NCBI RefSeq assembly: GCF_014837105.1
Contig: NZ_JACSPO010000009.1
Span: 23,855-87,854 of the forward strand
Source of the DNA: Oceanitalea stevensii
GTDB lineage: Bacteria; Actinomycetota; Actinomycetes; Actinomycetales; Actinomycetaceae
Length of the DNA stretch: 64,000 nucleotides
Direction of reading: 5' to 3'
A program made the position numbers and the translations under genes. A model generated the notes under the pieces. It was not told where the DNA came from and made no database searches. It worked only from the letters and a program-made list of their open reading frames with translations. The stretch's first letter is position 1; every line of letters starts with the position of its first letter. Shown piece after piece: positions 42,872 through 51,831 of this stretch.

Positions 42872-43621
42872 TCAGAGGAGCTGGACGGCGGCGAAGCCAC
42901 CGAGGGCGCCGCCGACGAGCGGGCCGAGGATGGGCACCCACGAGTAGCCCCAGTCACTGCTGCCCTTGCCGCGGATCGGCAGGAGCGCGTGGGCGATGCG
43001 CGGGCCGAGGTCACGGGCGGGGTTGATGGCGTACCCGGTGGGGCCACCGAGGCTGTTGCCGATCCCGACGACGAGCAGCGCCACCGCGAGCGGCCCCAGT
43101 CCCGAGGGGGTCTTGCCGAAGGCGACGATGACGAAGAGCAGGACGAAGGTGCCCACGACCTCGGTGACGAAGTTCGCCCCGTAGCTGCGGATCTCCGGAC
43201 CGGTGGCGAAGACCGCGAGCTTGGTGGCGCCCGGCGCCTCCTCGTCGAAGTGCCGCTTGTACGCGACGTACATGATGACGGCGCCCAGGATCGCCCCGAT
43301 CATCTGGGCGAGGAAGTACACCAGTGCGTTGCCCAGCGTGTTGTCGATGGGCGCCAGGCCCAGCTCCTCGTTGCCGGCGAAGAAGGGCTGGTCACCGGCG
43401 AGCAGGCCGACCGTCACGGCCGGGTTGATGTGCGCGCCCGTCGAGTAGGCGACGTACACACCGGCGAAGACCGCAAGCCCCCAGCCGAAGTTGATGAGCA
43501 GCCAGCCGCCGCCGTTGCCCTTGGTCTTGGGCAGGATCGCGTTGGCGACGACGCCACAACCCAGCAGGGTCAGCATCGCCGTCCCCAGCACCTCAGGTAG
43601 GAAGATCAGGGAGAAGTCCAC
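42872..43621 (-). CDS. glpF: Glycerol facilitator (aquaglyceroporin)
   Basis: A 249-residue MIP channel for glycerol diffusion across the membrane. The two NPA boxes are AHINPAVT (about 68) and [11 protein letters not shown] (about 200), the latter with the Asp after NPAR that is typical of glycerol facilitators rather than water-only aquaporins. Six helices and two half-helices are visible. GTG start at 43621. It lies between glpD (62 bp) and glpK (46 bp), all on the minus strand, forming a glycerol-use operon. Confidence 0.95.
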   Translation of the reverse strand: MDFSLIFLPEVLGTAMLTLLGCGVVANAILPKTKGNGGGWLLINFGWGLAVFAGVYVAYSTGAHINPAVTVGLLAGDQPFFAGNEELGLAPIDNTLGNALVYFLAQMIGAILGAVIMYVAYKRHFDEEAPGATKLAVFATGPEIRSYGANFVTEVVGTFVLLFVIVAFGKTPSGLGPLAVALLVVGIGNSLGGPTGYAINPARDLGPRIAHALLPIRGKGSSDWGYSWVPILGPLVGGALGGFAAVQLL

Positions 43622-43683
43622 GTTGTCCTCTCTTTCACATGGAGTACCTGACGGCGCGGCGTTGCGACGCCAGGGGTCTGGGG

Positions 43684-45414
43684 TCAGGCCAGGGGCATCA
43701 TCGGCACGATGTCCTGGGCCTGCTGACGCGCGCGCTCTCCGGCGTCGTCGTCGGGTGCCTCCGCCGCGGCCCGCTCGGCCTCGCAGCGCGCGGTGTAGGC
43801 GTCGATCTCCGCCTGCCGCCGCTCGTCGTCCCAGCCGAGGATCGGCGCGATGACGTCGACGATCTCGGGCGCGGCGGCGAGGCCGCTGTCGCGGACCTCG
43901 TAGACGAGCCGGGTGCGGCGCACCATGACGTCCTCGAGGTGGAGGACGCCCTCGCGCTCGGCCGCGTAGGCGACCTCGGCGCGCAGGTAGGCGGGGGCGT
44001 GCTCGAGGGGACGGCCCAGGTCGGGCTGCTCCTCGACCATCGTCACGATCTCCTCGAGCATGGAGCCGTAGCGGTGCAGGAGGTGGTCGACCATGGCGCG
44101 GGACCAGCCGAAGCGGGTGGCGTGCCGCTGGGCGCGCCGCCGCACGGCCTGCAGGCCGACGGCGCCGAGCAGCGGGATGCGGTCGGTGATCGAGGGCAGG
44201 CGCTTGGCCTCGTCCCCGAGGGCGAAGTCGACGGCGTCCTTGGCCATCACCCGGTAGGTGGTGAGCTTGCCGCCGGCGATGACGGTGAGGCCCGGGGCGG
44301 GGGAGGCGACGGTGTGCTCGCGGGAGACCTTCGCCGAGGACGTGCCCTCCTTGGTCCCGGGCTGGAGCAGCGGCCGCAGGCCGGCGTAGGTGCCGATGAC
44401 GTCCTCACGGGTGAGGGGCGTCTTGAGGACGGCGTTGGCGTGCTCGATGACGTAGTCGATGTCCGCCTTGGTGGCGACGGGGTGGCGCAGGTCGTGCTCG
44501 TAGGGGGTGTCGGTGGTGCCGATGATCCAGTAGCGCGACCACGGGATGATGAACAGGACGCTCTTCTCGGTCTGGAGGATCAGGCCGACGTCGCCGCGGA
44601 TCCGCTCGCGCGGCACGACGATGTGGATGCCCTTGGACGCGAGGACCCGCAGGCCGCCGTCGGTGCCCGACAGCGACTCGGTCTCCTCGGTCCACACGCC
44701 GGTCGCGTTGACGACGTGGCGGGCCCTGACGTCGAGGAGCTCGCCGGTCTCGAGGTCCTTGAGCTGGGCGCCGGCGACCCGGCCGGAGGCGTCCTTGTGG
44801 AGGTCGACGACCTGCGTGCGGTTGGCGGCCAGCGCCCCGTAGGCGGCGGCGGTGCGCACGAGGGTGGTGACGAGCCGGGAGTCGTCGACGCTGCCGTCCC
44901 AGTACTGGACGGCGCCGATCGCGGCGTCGTGGCGGAAGTCGGGGAAGAGCTGCTCCATCTTCGTGCGGGAGCGGTGGCGGTGCAGCGGCATCGCGCGCTT
45001 GCCGGGGGCGAGGCCCGCGAGGGTGTCGTAGAGCGCGATGCCGGCGCCCACGTACGCGCGCTCCCACACCCGGTGCTCGAGCGGGTAGAGGAAGGGCACC
45101 CGCTTCACGAGGTGCGGGGCGAGGTGCTTGAGGAGGAGGTCACGCTCGGTGAGGGCCTCGTGGACGAGGCTGAAGTCGAGCATCTGGAGGTAGCGCAGCC
45201 CGCCGTGGACGAGCTTGCTCGACCAGCTGGAGGTGCCCGAGGACCAGTCCTGGGCCTCGACGATGCCGGTCCGCAGGCCGCGCGTGGCGGCGTCGAGGGC
45301 GATGCCGGCGCCGGTCACCCCGCCGCCGATGACGAGCACGTCCAGCGGCTCGTCCCCGCTCATCTCGGCCAGGGCCGAGAGCCGTGTGTCCGCGGTCAAG
45401 GTGCTCGATGCCAC
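43684..45414 (-). CDS. glpD: Aerobic glycerol-3-phosphate dehydrogenase
   Basis: A 576-residue FAD enzyme oxidising glycerol 3-phosphate to dihydroxyacetone phosphate at the membrane, passing electrons to quinone. LDVLVIGGGVTGAGIALDAATRGLRTGIVEAQDWSSGTSSWSSKLVHGGLRYL is the FAD motif with the GlpD signature; YIEHANAVLKTPLTREDVIGTYAGLRPL and VIAGGKLTTYR follow; the C-terminal GlpD domain with two Glu-rich stretches completes it. The GTG at 45414, after GAAGGGA, is preferred to an ATG 15 codons upstream whose ribosome site is too close. First gene of the glp operon. Confidence 0.95.
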   Translation of the reverse strand: MASSTLTADTRLSALAEMSGDEPLDVLVIGGGVTGAGIALDAATRGLRTGIVEAQDWSSGTSSWSSKLVHGGLRYLQMLDFSLVHEALTERDLLLKHLAPHLVKRVPFLYPLEHRVWERAYVGAGIALYDTLAGLAPGKRAMPLHRHRSRTKMEQLFPDFRHDAAIGAVQYWDGSVDDSRLVTTLVRTAAAYGALAANRTQVVDLHKDASGRVAGAQLKDLETGELLDVRARHVVNATGVWTEETESLSGTDGGLRVLASKGIHIVVPRERIRGDVGLILQTEKSVLFIIPWSRYWIIGTTDTPYEHDLRHPVATKADIDYVIEHANAVLKTPLTREDVIGTYAGLRPLLQPGTKEGTSSAKVSREHTVASPAPGLTVIAGGKLTTYRVMAKDAVDFALGDEAKRLPSITDRIPLLGAVGLQAVRRRAQRHATRFGWSRAMVDHLLHRYGSMLEEIVTMVEEQPDLGRPLEHAPAYLRAEVAYAAEREGVLHLEDVMVRRTRLVYEVRDSGLAAAPEIVDVIAPILGWDDERRQAEIDAYTARCEAERAAAEAPDDDAGERARQQAQDIVPMMPLA

Positions 45415-45567
45415 AGGGGGTCCCTTCGATCGTGCGTCGGCGTTCCCGTCATGCTCCACGGCCCGGGGGAGGCCCGCAAGCGAGCCTTCGACGGGTTGTG
45501 CCGTACGTCACTCTAGGCCCACGGGGCGTGCGTGGAGGCCGGTTCTGTGCCGTGTCGAGGGGCGGGT
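45415..45567 (-). promoter_or_regulatory. Upstream region of the glp operon
   Basis: The glpD leader (minus) contains TAGAGT (complement 45510-45515), a possible -10, and a partial direct repeat TGTGCCGT at about 45498 and 45546. No clear -35 or GlpR-type site is visible. Confidence 0.3.
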
Positions 45568-46641
45568 TCAGGCTGGCGCGGGCACCGGGCGGTAGGCCCC
45601 GACGGTGAGGCGCCGCATCACCCACTCGAGGGGGCCGCGCCCCACGAACCGCATCCACAGCGTGCAGACGACCAGGGTGACGACGACGAACCACGCGAGG
45701 ACGGCGTTGGACTCGGTGTACCAGACGACCTCGTTGCCGAGGAACGCGATCGCGACGATGTGGAAGGAGTAGGCCGAGAGCGCCATCGCGCCGGTCGCGG
45801 CAAGCGGCTGGAGGAGCAGGCGCGCCCACCGGGCGACGGGCGGCAGGGTGGTGACGGCAAGGAGGACGGCGAGGACCGCGAGGGTGACGCCGGCGTTGCC
45901 GATGATCTCGAGGGTGGCGTCGGAGTGCGGGTCGGAGCGGATGAGCTGGGCGGTGCGCTCGGAGTCCGGGACGACGGTCTGCTGGAGGTAGGAGCCCCCG
46001 CCGTAGCCGACGAGCGCGAGACCCACGCCCGTCACGCCCAGCAGCCCCTGGACGGTGGGGGACCGCAGGTCCAGCCGGCCCACGCACAGGCCGAGGAGCA
46101 TGTAGGCGATCCACACGAGCGCCGGGTAGTAGCCGGTGAGGACGAGGCCGAGGAGGTAGTTCTCGTCGAGCGTCGTCTCGACCGGGGCGGTCCCGTCGGC
46201 GCCGGAGGACAGGAGCAGCGCGAGCAGTGTCGGGCCGACGACGGCCGCGACGGCGGCGAGCACCCCCACCAGCCAGGGCCGCAGCCCGATGAAGGGTGCG
46301 ACGAGGAGGAAGGTCACCGCGTAGGACGGCAGGATCACCGCCACCGGCGTGCCGAGCAGCTCGAGGAGCAGGCCGATGACGAGGACGACGCCGGCGCGCG
46401 TGGCGATGCGCAGCCAGCCGTGGGTGAGGGCGGGGCCGCGCGGGACCGCCCGCCCGCCGGTGAACAGGGCGATCGAGAGGCCGGCGAGGATGGCGAACAT
46501 CGCCGACGGCCGTCCGTCCGCGACGACGAACCACGACGGCGAGTGCAGGCCGTCGGGTCCCGAGTGGCCCAGGTGGGCGACGAACATCCCGATGACGGCC
46601 AGCCCGCGGGCGATGTCGACCCCGACGATCCGTTGGTTCAC
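45568..46641 (-). CDS. Multi-pass membrane protein, DUF418/heparan-acetyltransferase-like
   Basis: A 357-residue protein of about 9-10 helices. RIVGVDIARGLAVIGMFVAHLG and the following PSAMFAILAGLSIALFTGG are characteristic of the DUF1624/DUF418 group, related to heparan-alpha-glucosaminide N-acetyltransferase and acyltransferase 3. The C-terminal RGPLEWVMRRLT is the common DUF418 ending. It may acylate a cell-surface sugar or lipid, which is inference. The GTG at 46641 begins at the conserved N-terminus; a longer reading would include the REP-like elements at 46.7 kb. Confidence 0.8.
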   Translation of the reverse strand: MNQRIVGVDIARGLAVIGMFVAHLGHSGPDGLHSPSWFVVADGRPSAMFAILAGLSIALFTGGRAVPRGPALTHGWLRIATRAGVVLVIGLLLELLGTPVAVILPSYAVTFLLVAPFIGLRPWLVGVLAAVAAVVGPTLLALLLSSGADGTAPVETTLDENYLLGLVLTGYYPALVWIAYMLLGLCVGRLDLRSPTVQGLLGVTGVGLALVGYGGGSYLQQTVVPDSERTAQLIRSDPHSDATLEIIGNAGVTLAVLAVLLAVTTLPPVARWARLLLQPLAATGAMALSAYSFHIVAIAFLGNEVVWYTESNAVLAWFVVVTLVVCTLWMRFVGRGPLEWVMRRLTVGAYRPVPAPA

Positions 46642-46686
46642 GCGCCCAGCGTAGGGCGCCCGCCCCCGGCCCCACCCCCACCTCCC

Positions 46687-46720
46687 GCCGACAACCACCT
46701 CCCGCCGACAGCCGGATCTC
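46687..46720 (+). repeat. REP-like element, two direct arms
   Basis: GCCGACAACCACCTCC (46687-46702) and GCCGACAGCCGGATCTC (46704-46720) are two arms in the same direction, each after CCTCCC. They lie between divergent genes, so not a terminator. Confidence 0.7.
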
Positions 46721-46797
46721 GCCCGGTCGCCGAGGTGGTCCCACGTGCCTACGCCATTCCGCCGCCGGCGTCGTCGGCTCGCTGCTACCGTCCGCGC

Positions 46798-48156
46798 ATG
46801 AGGTCACCGGCACCGTCGCCGGGGGCGATCGGCCTCGGTGTGCTCGTCGTGGGCGTCGTCCTCGCACTGCTCCCTGGCTGGCTCCTGCCGGGGCGGTGGT
46901 TCGGCCCGGACCCCGCCACCGGCCCGGCGACCATCCCCGCGCGTTTCGCGGACTACTCCTACCTCACCGGCAGCGTCTCCGCCTCGCCGCCCGGCCGGGC
47001 GCTCGCCGTCTACCAGCACGGATTCGGCGTCGAGCTCATGGACTTCCCCCAGGCGGTCGTCGCGGGGGCCGACGGCGGTGCGTACCGCCGTCTCGACGTC
47101 GCCGAGCGGCGCGGCGCCTCCCAGGGTGACCCCGGTCCCATGCTCCTGTCCCCGGACGGCGCCCGGGTGGCCGTGGGGCGGTGGCACACGTCCTGGCCGG
47201 ACGTCGCCGTCGTTGACCTCGCCACCGGGGACGCCGACAAGATCGTCGTGCCCGGCGACGGCAGCGCCCTCCCGCTCGCCTGGTCGCCGGACTCCACGCT
47301 GCTCGCCTACGTCGTGACCGACGGGCCCGCGGACCCCTACACGGGGTCGGCCCTCTCCGGGGAGCTCGGTCTGCTCGACGTGACGACGGGCGAGGCGCAG
47401 CCGCTGCCCGCCGAGCTCGACGCCCGGGAGGCGGCGTTCTCCCCGGACGGCACCGAGCTGGCCGTCCACCGGATCGTGCCCGACGACGGCACGCTCAGCG
47501 GGCAGGACGGCATTCCGCGGATGGGCGGCGGGGCAGTCGACGTCGTCGGGCTCGACGGCACGCTGCGGCGGACCGTCCCGATGCCGGAGAACCACTACCT
47601 CGACGGCCCGAACGCCTGGTCGCCCGACGGTGCGCTCCTCGCGACCGCCGCGCAGTGGGTGCCGGCCTGCGACCACCTCGAGGCGGGCGGGGAGGCGTGG
47701 GCGGACTGCTTCAACACGTACGAGGGACCCAGCCACGGCATCGTCTTCCTCGACGCCTCCGGCCAGGACGGCGGTGTCCCGGCGCCGATCCCGGCGAGCC
47801 GGGTGGGCTGGGACGGTGTGCTCGGGTGGACGGCCGAGGGAGAGCCTCTCTTCCTCGACGGGCCCGACGACCCCGAGACCGCGGACACCGACCTGTACTG
47901 GCTCACCGCGGTCCCGCTCGACGGCGGCGAGCCGCGCCCGCTCAGTGCAGTCCCGGGCGGCGGGAACTACGGGGTCGGCGCCTTCCAGCTGGCCACCGGC
48001 CTGCTCCCCGGGGCGGAGGTCCGCGACGCCGACGCCACCGCGCGCGGGCTGTGGCCCACCGGTGCGCGCCTCGGGGCCGCGGTGGCAGGCTCCGCCGTCG
48101 CCGCGCTGGCCACCGGCGCGGTCGGCCGCTGGCGGCGACGGGCGGCGTCCGCATAG
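46798..48156 (+). CDS. Membrane-anchored beta-propeller protein (TolB/WD40-like)
   Basis: A 452-residue protein with an N-terminal transmembrane anchor (about 9-30, GAIGLGVLVVGVVLALLPGWLLPG) and a C-terminal hydrophobic segment (about 424-445, LGAAVAGSAVAALATGAVG) followed by RWRRR. Between them are propeller blades with TolB-like 'SPDG' motifs: LLSPDGARVAVGRW, AWSPDSTLLAYV, AFSPDGTELAVHRI, AWSPDGALLATAA. No enzyme motif is evident. Probably an extracellular sensor or binding protein; the family is not known to me. Monocistronic, followed by a long-arm hairpin. Confidence 0.7.
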   Translation: MRSPAPSPGAIGLGVLVVGVVLALLPGWLLPGRWFGPDPATGPATIPARFADYSYLTGSVSASPPGRALAVYQHGFGVELMDFPQAVVAGADGGAYRRLDVAERRGASQGDPGPMLLSPDGARVAVGRWHTSWPDVAVVDLATGDADKIVVPGDGSALPLAWSPDSTLLAYVVTDGPADPYTGSALSGELGLLDVTTGEAQPLPAELDAREAAFSPDGTELAVHRIVPDDGTLSGQDGIPRMGGGAVDVVGLDGTLRRTVPMPENHYLDGPNAWSPDGALLATAAQWVPACDHLEAGGEAWADCFNTYEGPSHGIVFLDASGQDGGVPAPIPASRVGWDGVLGWTAEGEPLFLDGPDDPETADTDLYWLTAVPLDGGEPRPLSAVPGGGNYGVGAFQLATGLLPGAEVRDADATARGLWPTGARLGAAVAGSAVAALATGAVGRWRRRAASA

Positions 48157-48169
48157 GGCAGCCCGCTCT

Positions 48170-48236
48170 TGCGTCGCACTTCTTCGTCATCCGGCGCCCG
48201 TTCCCGCGAGCGCGGAGGAGCGGAAAGGGCGACGCA
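48170..48236. terminator. Long-arm hairpin after the propeller gene
   Basis: TGCGTCGCACTT (48170-48181) and AAGGGCGACGCA (48225-48236) are 12-bp arms with one mismatch. The interior (CGTTCCCGCGAGCGCGG...) can form an inner stem. It sits 13 bp past the stop, ending 12 bp before the next promoter. Confidence 0.55.
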
Positions 48237-48248
48237 TCCATCGGTGGC

Positions 48249-48278
48249 TTGACGAGAACGATTCTCATTCTCTAGCGT
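48249..48278 (+). promoter_or_regulatory. Promoter with Zur/Fur-like box before the AztD-like gene
   Basis: TTGACG (48249-48254) and TAGCGT (48273-48278) are 18 bp apart. The spacer reads GAGAACGATTCTCATTCTC (48254-48272); in reverse it matches the Fur box in 15 of 19 positions, and CGAGAAC-G-ATTCTCA is a 7-1-7 Zur-type palindrome. A metal-loaded repressor would block the promoter. Confidence 0.75.
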
Positions 48279-48328
48279 GTGAGCCGCGCCTCCCACCTGT
48301 GCGCGCCCCGATCGAAGGAGACCTGCCC

Positions 48329-49663
48329 ATGCCCCCCACCTCCCGCCGCGCCCTTCCCGCGCTCGGCCTGCTCGCGACCCTCGCCCTGGCGGCGTGCGGG
48401 TCCGGCAGTGCCGCCCCCGCCGGCGACGCGACGACCACGCCCGCAGCCGACGCGACGACGCCGAGCAGCGAGCCGGTCGAGGTGGCCACGCTCGACCCGC
48501 GAGTCGTCCTCACCTACGACGGCGGCGTCATGACCCTGGACACCAGCTCGGGGGAGATCCTCGACGACGTCGAGATGGAGGGCTTCCTGCGTCTCAACCC
48601 CGCCGGCGACGGCCGGCACGTCCTCGTCTCGACGACCGAGGGCTTCCACGCCTACGACACGGGCCTGGAGCTCCAGGGCCACGGCGACCACCACCACTAC
48701 TACGCCTCGGCGCCGTCGCTCACCGACACCGTCCTCGCCGCCGACACCCCGGGCCACGTCGTCACCCACGCCGGTCGCACCGCGCTCTTCGCCGACGGGA
48801 CGGGCGAGGTGCAGATCGTCGACCCGCTGGTGCTCGTCGAGGGCGCACCGCAGGCGGAGACGTGGACGGCGCCGGACGCGCACCACGGCGTCGCCGTCCC
48901 GCTGGCCGACGGGGCGATGCTCGTGAGCGTCGGCACCGAGGACGGGCGCACCGCAGCCGCCCTGCTCGACGCCGACGGCGCCGAGCTCGCGACGGGTCCG
49001 TGCCCCGGCCTCCACGGCGAGGCGGTCGCCGCCGGCAGCGCCGTCGTCGTCGGCTGTGAGGACGGGCCGCTCGTCCTGCGCGACGGCGAGTTCCACAAGG
49101 TGCCCGTCGAGGACGAGTACGCCCGGTCCGGCAACCTCGCCGGCTCGAGCGAGTCCGCCGTCGTCCTCGGTGACTACAAGGTGGACGCCGACGCCGAGCT
49201 CGAGCGGCCCGAGCGGGTCGCGCTCATCGACACGCGCGCCGACAGCGTGCGCCTCGTCGACCTCGGCGCGAGCTACACCTTCCGCTCCCTCGCCCGCGGC
49301 CCGCACGGTGAGGCCCTCGTCCTCACCACCGACGGCACGCTGCGGGCCATCGACCCCGACAGTGGTGAGCAGATGGGCCAGGTGGCCGTCGTCGAGCCGT
49401 GGGAGGAGCCGACGGAGTGGCAGGAGCCGCGCCCCGCGATCGCGTCGGTCGACGGCGTCGCCTACGTCACCGAGCCGGCGGCGAGTGCGCTCCACGCCGT
49501 CGACCTCTCGACGGGGCAGGTCGTGCGGACCTACGACCTCCCGCACGTCCCCAACGAGCTCTCCGTCGCCACCGGCTTTTCGCCGGCGGAGCCGACGGCG
49601 GCCGCTCCGGCGGGCGAGCACGAGCACGAGCACCACGACGACGAGGACGGTCACGGCCACTGA
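48329..49663 (+). CDS. aztD: AztD-like zinc-binding lipoprotein (metallochaperone)
   Basis: A 444-residue lipoprotein (lipobox LALAAC, Cys about 22). The body is a beta-propeller with histidine sites: GLELQGHGDHHHYYASAP (about 112-129) and DAHHGVAVPLADG. The C-terminus is GEHEHEHHDDEDGHGH, a flexible metal-gathering tail. In AztD of Paracoccus the propeller binds zinc and hands it to the solute-binding protein AztC. No aztABC genes lie within the window, so it stands alone. GAAGGAGA precedes the ATG, and the promoter has a Zur/Fur-like box. Zinc is the likely metal; iron or manganese cannot be excluded. Confidence 0.82.
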   Translation: MPPTSRRALPALGLLATLALAACGSGSAAPAGDATTTPAADATTPSSEPVEVATLDPRVVLTYDGGVMTLDTSSGEILDDVEMEGFLRLNPAGDGRHVLVSTTEGFHAYDTGLELQGHGDHHHYYASAPSLTDTVLAADTPGHVVTHAGRTALFADGTGEVQIVDPLVLVEGAPQAETWTAPDAHHGVAVPLADGAMLVSVGTEDGRTAAALLDADGAELATGPCPGLHGEAVAAGSAVVVGCEDGPLVLRDGEFHKVPVEDEYARSGNLAGSSESAVVLGDYKVDADAELERPERVALIDTRADSVRLVDLGASYTFRSLARGPHGEALVLTTDGTLRAIDPDSGEQMGQVAVVEPWEEPTEWQEPRPAIASVDGVAYVTEPAASALHAVDLSTGQVVRTYDLPHVPNELSVATGFSPAEPTAAAPAGEHEHEHHDDEDGHGH

Positions 49664-49674
49664 GCACGTCGGGC

Positions 49675-49702
49675 GGGCCGCCGGTCGCTGACCCGGCGGC
49701 CC
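49675..49702 (+). terminator. Terminator hairpin after aztD
   Basis: GGGCCGCCGG (49675-49684) pairs perfectly with CCGGCGGCCC (49693-49702) across an 8-nt loop, 11 bp past the aztD stop. No U-tract. Confidence 0.65.
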
Positions 49703-49728
49703 GTCGTGGCCCGGGTACCGTTGCCCCC

Positions 49729-50499
49729 ATGCGCATCGCACGGTTCACCACGGGGGACAGCCCCCGCTACGGCATCCTCGAGGACGGCTCCACCGACCTG
49801 GTGGTGCTCAAGGGGGACCCGTTGTTCATGCCGGTCGCCACGACCGGTGAGCGCGTCGCGCTCGACGACGTCCGCCTCCTCTCGCCCGTCATCCCGCGCT
49901 CCAAGGTCGTCGGCGTGGGCCGCAACTACGCCGAGCACGCCGCGGAGATGGGCAACGAGGTCCCCGAGGAGCCGATCCTCTTCCTCAAGCCCAACACCTC
50001 CGTCACCGGTCCGGACGACCCGATCGTCGTCCCCGGCTACGCGGAGGAGGTGGACCACGAGGCCGAGCTCGCCGTCGTCGTCTCCCGCATGGCCAAGAAC
50101 GTGAGGGCGGAGCAGGCGCTGGACTACGTCTTCGGGTACACCGTCGCCAACGACGTCACGGCCCGCGCCGCCCAGCGCGCGGACACGACGTGGACGCGCG
50201 GCAAGGCCTTCGACACCTCCTGCCCCACCGGCCCGTTCCTCGCGATGGACCTCGACGTCTCCGACGTCGCGGTGCGCGCGTGGGTGGACGGGGAGCTGCG
50301 CCAGGACGGGCGCACCTCCCAGATGGTGCGCGGCGTGCCCGAGCTCATCGCCTACGTCTCGACGATCTTCACCCTGCTCCCCGGCGACATCATCCTCACC
50401 GGCACGCCGGCCGGCGTCGGCCCGGTGCGCCCGGGACAGCGCGTGGAGGTCGAGGTCGAGGGCATCGGCCGCTTCGGCAACAACGTCGTCAAGCGGTAG
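49729..50499 (+). CDS. Fumarylacetoacetate hydrolase (FAH) family protein
   Basis: A 256-residue protein of the FAH superfamily. KVVGVGRNYAEHAAEMGNEVPEEPILFLKPNTSVTG begins the catalytic domain; DHEAELAVVVSRMAKNV holds the metal-binding ExE pair; FGYTVANDVTARAAQR and the late TIFTLLPGDIILTGTPAGVGPV follow. These enzymes cleave beta-diketo or 2-oxo acids (acylpyruvase, oxaloacetate decarboxylase, 2-hydroxyhepta-2,4-diene-1,7-dioate isomerase). Which one cannot be told. The start codon follows a weak ribosome site. The HIT gene begins 2 bp later, so they form an operon. Confidence 0.9.
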   Translation: MRIARFTTGDSPRYGILEDGSTDLVVLKGDPLFMPVATTGERVALDDVRLLSPVIPRSKVVGVGRNYAEHAAEMGNEVPEEPILFLKPNTSVTGPDDPIVVPGYAEEVDHEAELAVVVSRMAKNVRAEQALDYVFGYTVANDVTARAAQRADTTWTRGKAFDTSCPTGPFLAMDLDVSDVAVRAWVDGELRQDGRTSQMVRGVPELIAYVSTIFTLLPGDIILTGTPAGVGPVRPGQRVEVEVEGIGRFGNNVVKR

Positions 50500-50501
50500 C
50501 G

Positions 50502-50924
50502 ATGGCCGACGACGTCGCGTGCGTCTTCTGCCGGATCGTCGCGGGTGGCGAGCCGGCCGAGACGATCCTGGAGACCGACGACGTCCTCGCCTTCCTCGAC
50601 GTGCGCCCCGTCTTCAAGGGGCACGTCCTCGTCGTCCCGCGCGCGCACGTCGTCACGTTGCCGGACCTGCCCGACGAGCTCGTGGGGCCGTTCTTCGCGC
50701 AGGTGCGCCGGGTGGCCGCGACGGTGCCCGGGGCGCTCGGCGCGCAGGGCACCTTCGTGGCGATGAACAACATCGTCAGCCAGAGCGTCGCGCACCTTCA
50801 TGCCCACGTCGTCCCGCGGACGAAGGGCGACGGGCTGCGCGGCTTCTTCTGGCCGCGGGCCCGCTACGCCGAGGGCGAGGCGGCCGAGTACGCCGCCCGG
50901 CTGCGCACGGCGCTCGCAGCCTAG
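50502..50924 (+). CDS. HIT family nucleotide hydrolase/transferase
   Basis: A 140-residue HIT protein. CVFCRIVAGGEPAETILETDDVLAFLD with the CxxC zinc half-site, GHVLVVPRAHV and the catalytic triad HLHAHVVPR (His-x-His-x-His at about 99-103) are all present. The family hydrolyses nucleotide alpha-phosphates (Hint-like AMP-lysine or Ap4A). It follows the FAH gene with a 2-bp gap and is 5 bp from the convergent lipoprotein stop. Confidence 0.92.
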   Translation: MADDVACVFCRIVAGGEPAETILETDDVLAFLDVRPVFKGHVLVVPRAHVVTLPDLPDELVGPFFAQVRRVAATVPGALGAQGTFVAMNNIVSQSVAHLHAHVVPRTKGDGLRGFFWPRARYAEGEAAEYAARLRTALAA

Positions 50925-50929
50925 GGCGC

Positions 50930-51682
50930 TCAGCCCCCGAGGGCCTCGTACCCCGCGCCGTCGGGCTGGATGAGGAAGTCGCCGTACTCGTCGCAGATGC
51001 CGGCGAGCTCGATGCGCAGCTGCCGGTCCGCCTCGCTCTCGTCGTGGTGCTCGTCCCAGAGCGGGAGCATGCGGTCGTAGTAGACGTCGACGTGCGCCTC
51101 GATCTCCTCCGGCGCGTGAGCCACCGCGCGGTCGAGGAAGAAGGTGACGATCTCCTCGAGGTCGTGGCCTAGCGGGTCCGCGTCGTACCCGAAGCCGGTG
51201 AGGAGGGAGCACGTCTCCTCGACGGTCGCCACGGCCAGCGGGATCTCGTCGAGCTGCACGCCCGCCGGCGCACACGCCGCCGCGAGGTCCTCGCTCACCT
51301 CGACCTCCGGTGCGGCGACGAGGACGCGCTCGTTCTCCGCGGCCTCCGCGGCGAAGTCACGGACCGTCGTACCGATCTGCGTGACCTCGTCGGCCACCTC
51401 CTGCGGGACGTCGGCCGGGACGGCGTCGAGAGCGGTGGTGAGCACCTCGGGGTCGGGCTCGACCTCCTTGAGCTCGCGCAGCGCGGTGTGGAGGCTGGCG
51501 CAGACCTCCTCGTCGAGGACGACCGGCTCCGGGGTGGGAGCAGTGGTGGGCTCGGGCGTGCTCGGGGCCGACGACGGCGCGGGCGTGGCCGGCTCGGCCT
51601 CCCCGGCGGACTGGGTGCCGCACCCGGCCAGGGTGAGCGTGCCGAGGGCGAGCAGGGCCGTCGCGAGATGGCGCCGAGACAA
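50930..51682 (-). CDS. Hypothetical Thr/Pro/Glu-rich lipoprotein
   Basis: I do not recognise this 250-residue lipoprotein. A TTG start at 51682 follows GGAAGGA and gives MSRRHLATALLALGTLTLAGC, with the lipobox at about 20. A low-complexity Ala/Pro/Thr linker spans 27-50; the remainder is acidic and probably helical with several cysteines (ACAPAGV, ETCSLLTG, AGICDEYG). It is monocistronic. Nothing suggests an enzyme; it may be a surface-anchored binding or structural protein. An upstream ATG at 51739 gives no proper signal peptide. Confidence 0.65.
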   Translation of the reverse strand: MSRRHLATALLALGTLTLAGCGTQSAGEAEPATPAPSSAPSTPEPTTAPTPEPVVLDEEVCASLHTALRELKEVEPDPEVLTTALDAVPADVPQEVADEVTQIGTTVRDFAAEAAENERVLVAAPEVEVSEDLAAACAPAGVQLDEIPLAVATVEETCSLLTGFGYDADPLGHDLEEIVTFFLDRAVAHAPEEIEAHVDVYYDRMLPLWDEHHDESEADRQLRIELAGICDEYGDFLIQPDGAGYEALGG

Positions 51683-51831
51683 GGGGATCCTTCCGTCGTC
51701 CGTGGGCCGCAGCACCCACCGGAGCGAGGCTATCGACACCTGTTGCGCCGCGGCGCGACAGTGAGGTCACGGGTCGGTGACGATCCCAGGCGGGAGCCGG
51801 GGGACCGGCGCGGACGGCGCGTGGGTAGCGG

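Noticed and set aside
45415..45459. Longer glpD start at ATG 45459
   Set aside because: Its ribosome site (GGAG) abuts the codon, the extra 15 residues are not family-like, and GTG 45414 has a better-placed GAAGGGA.
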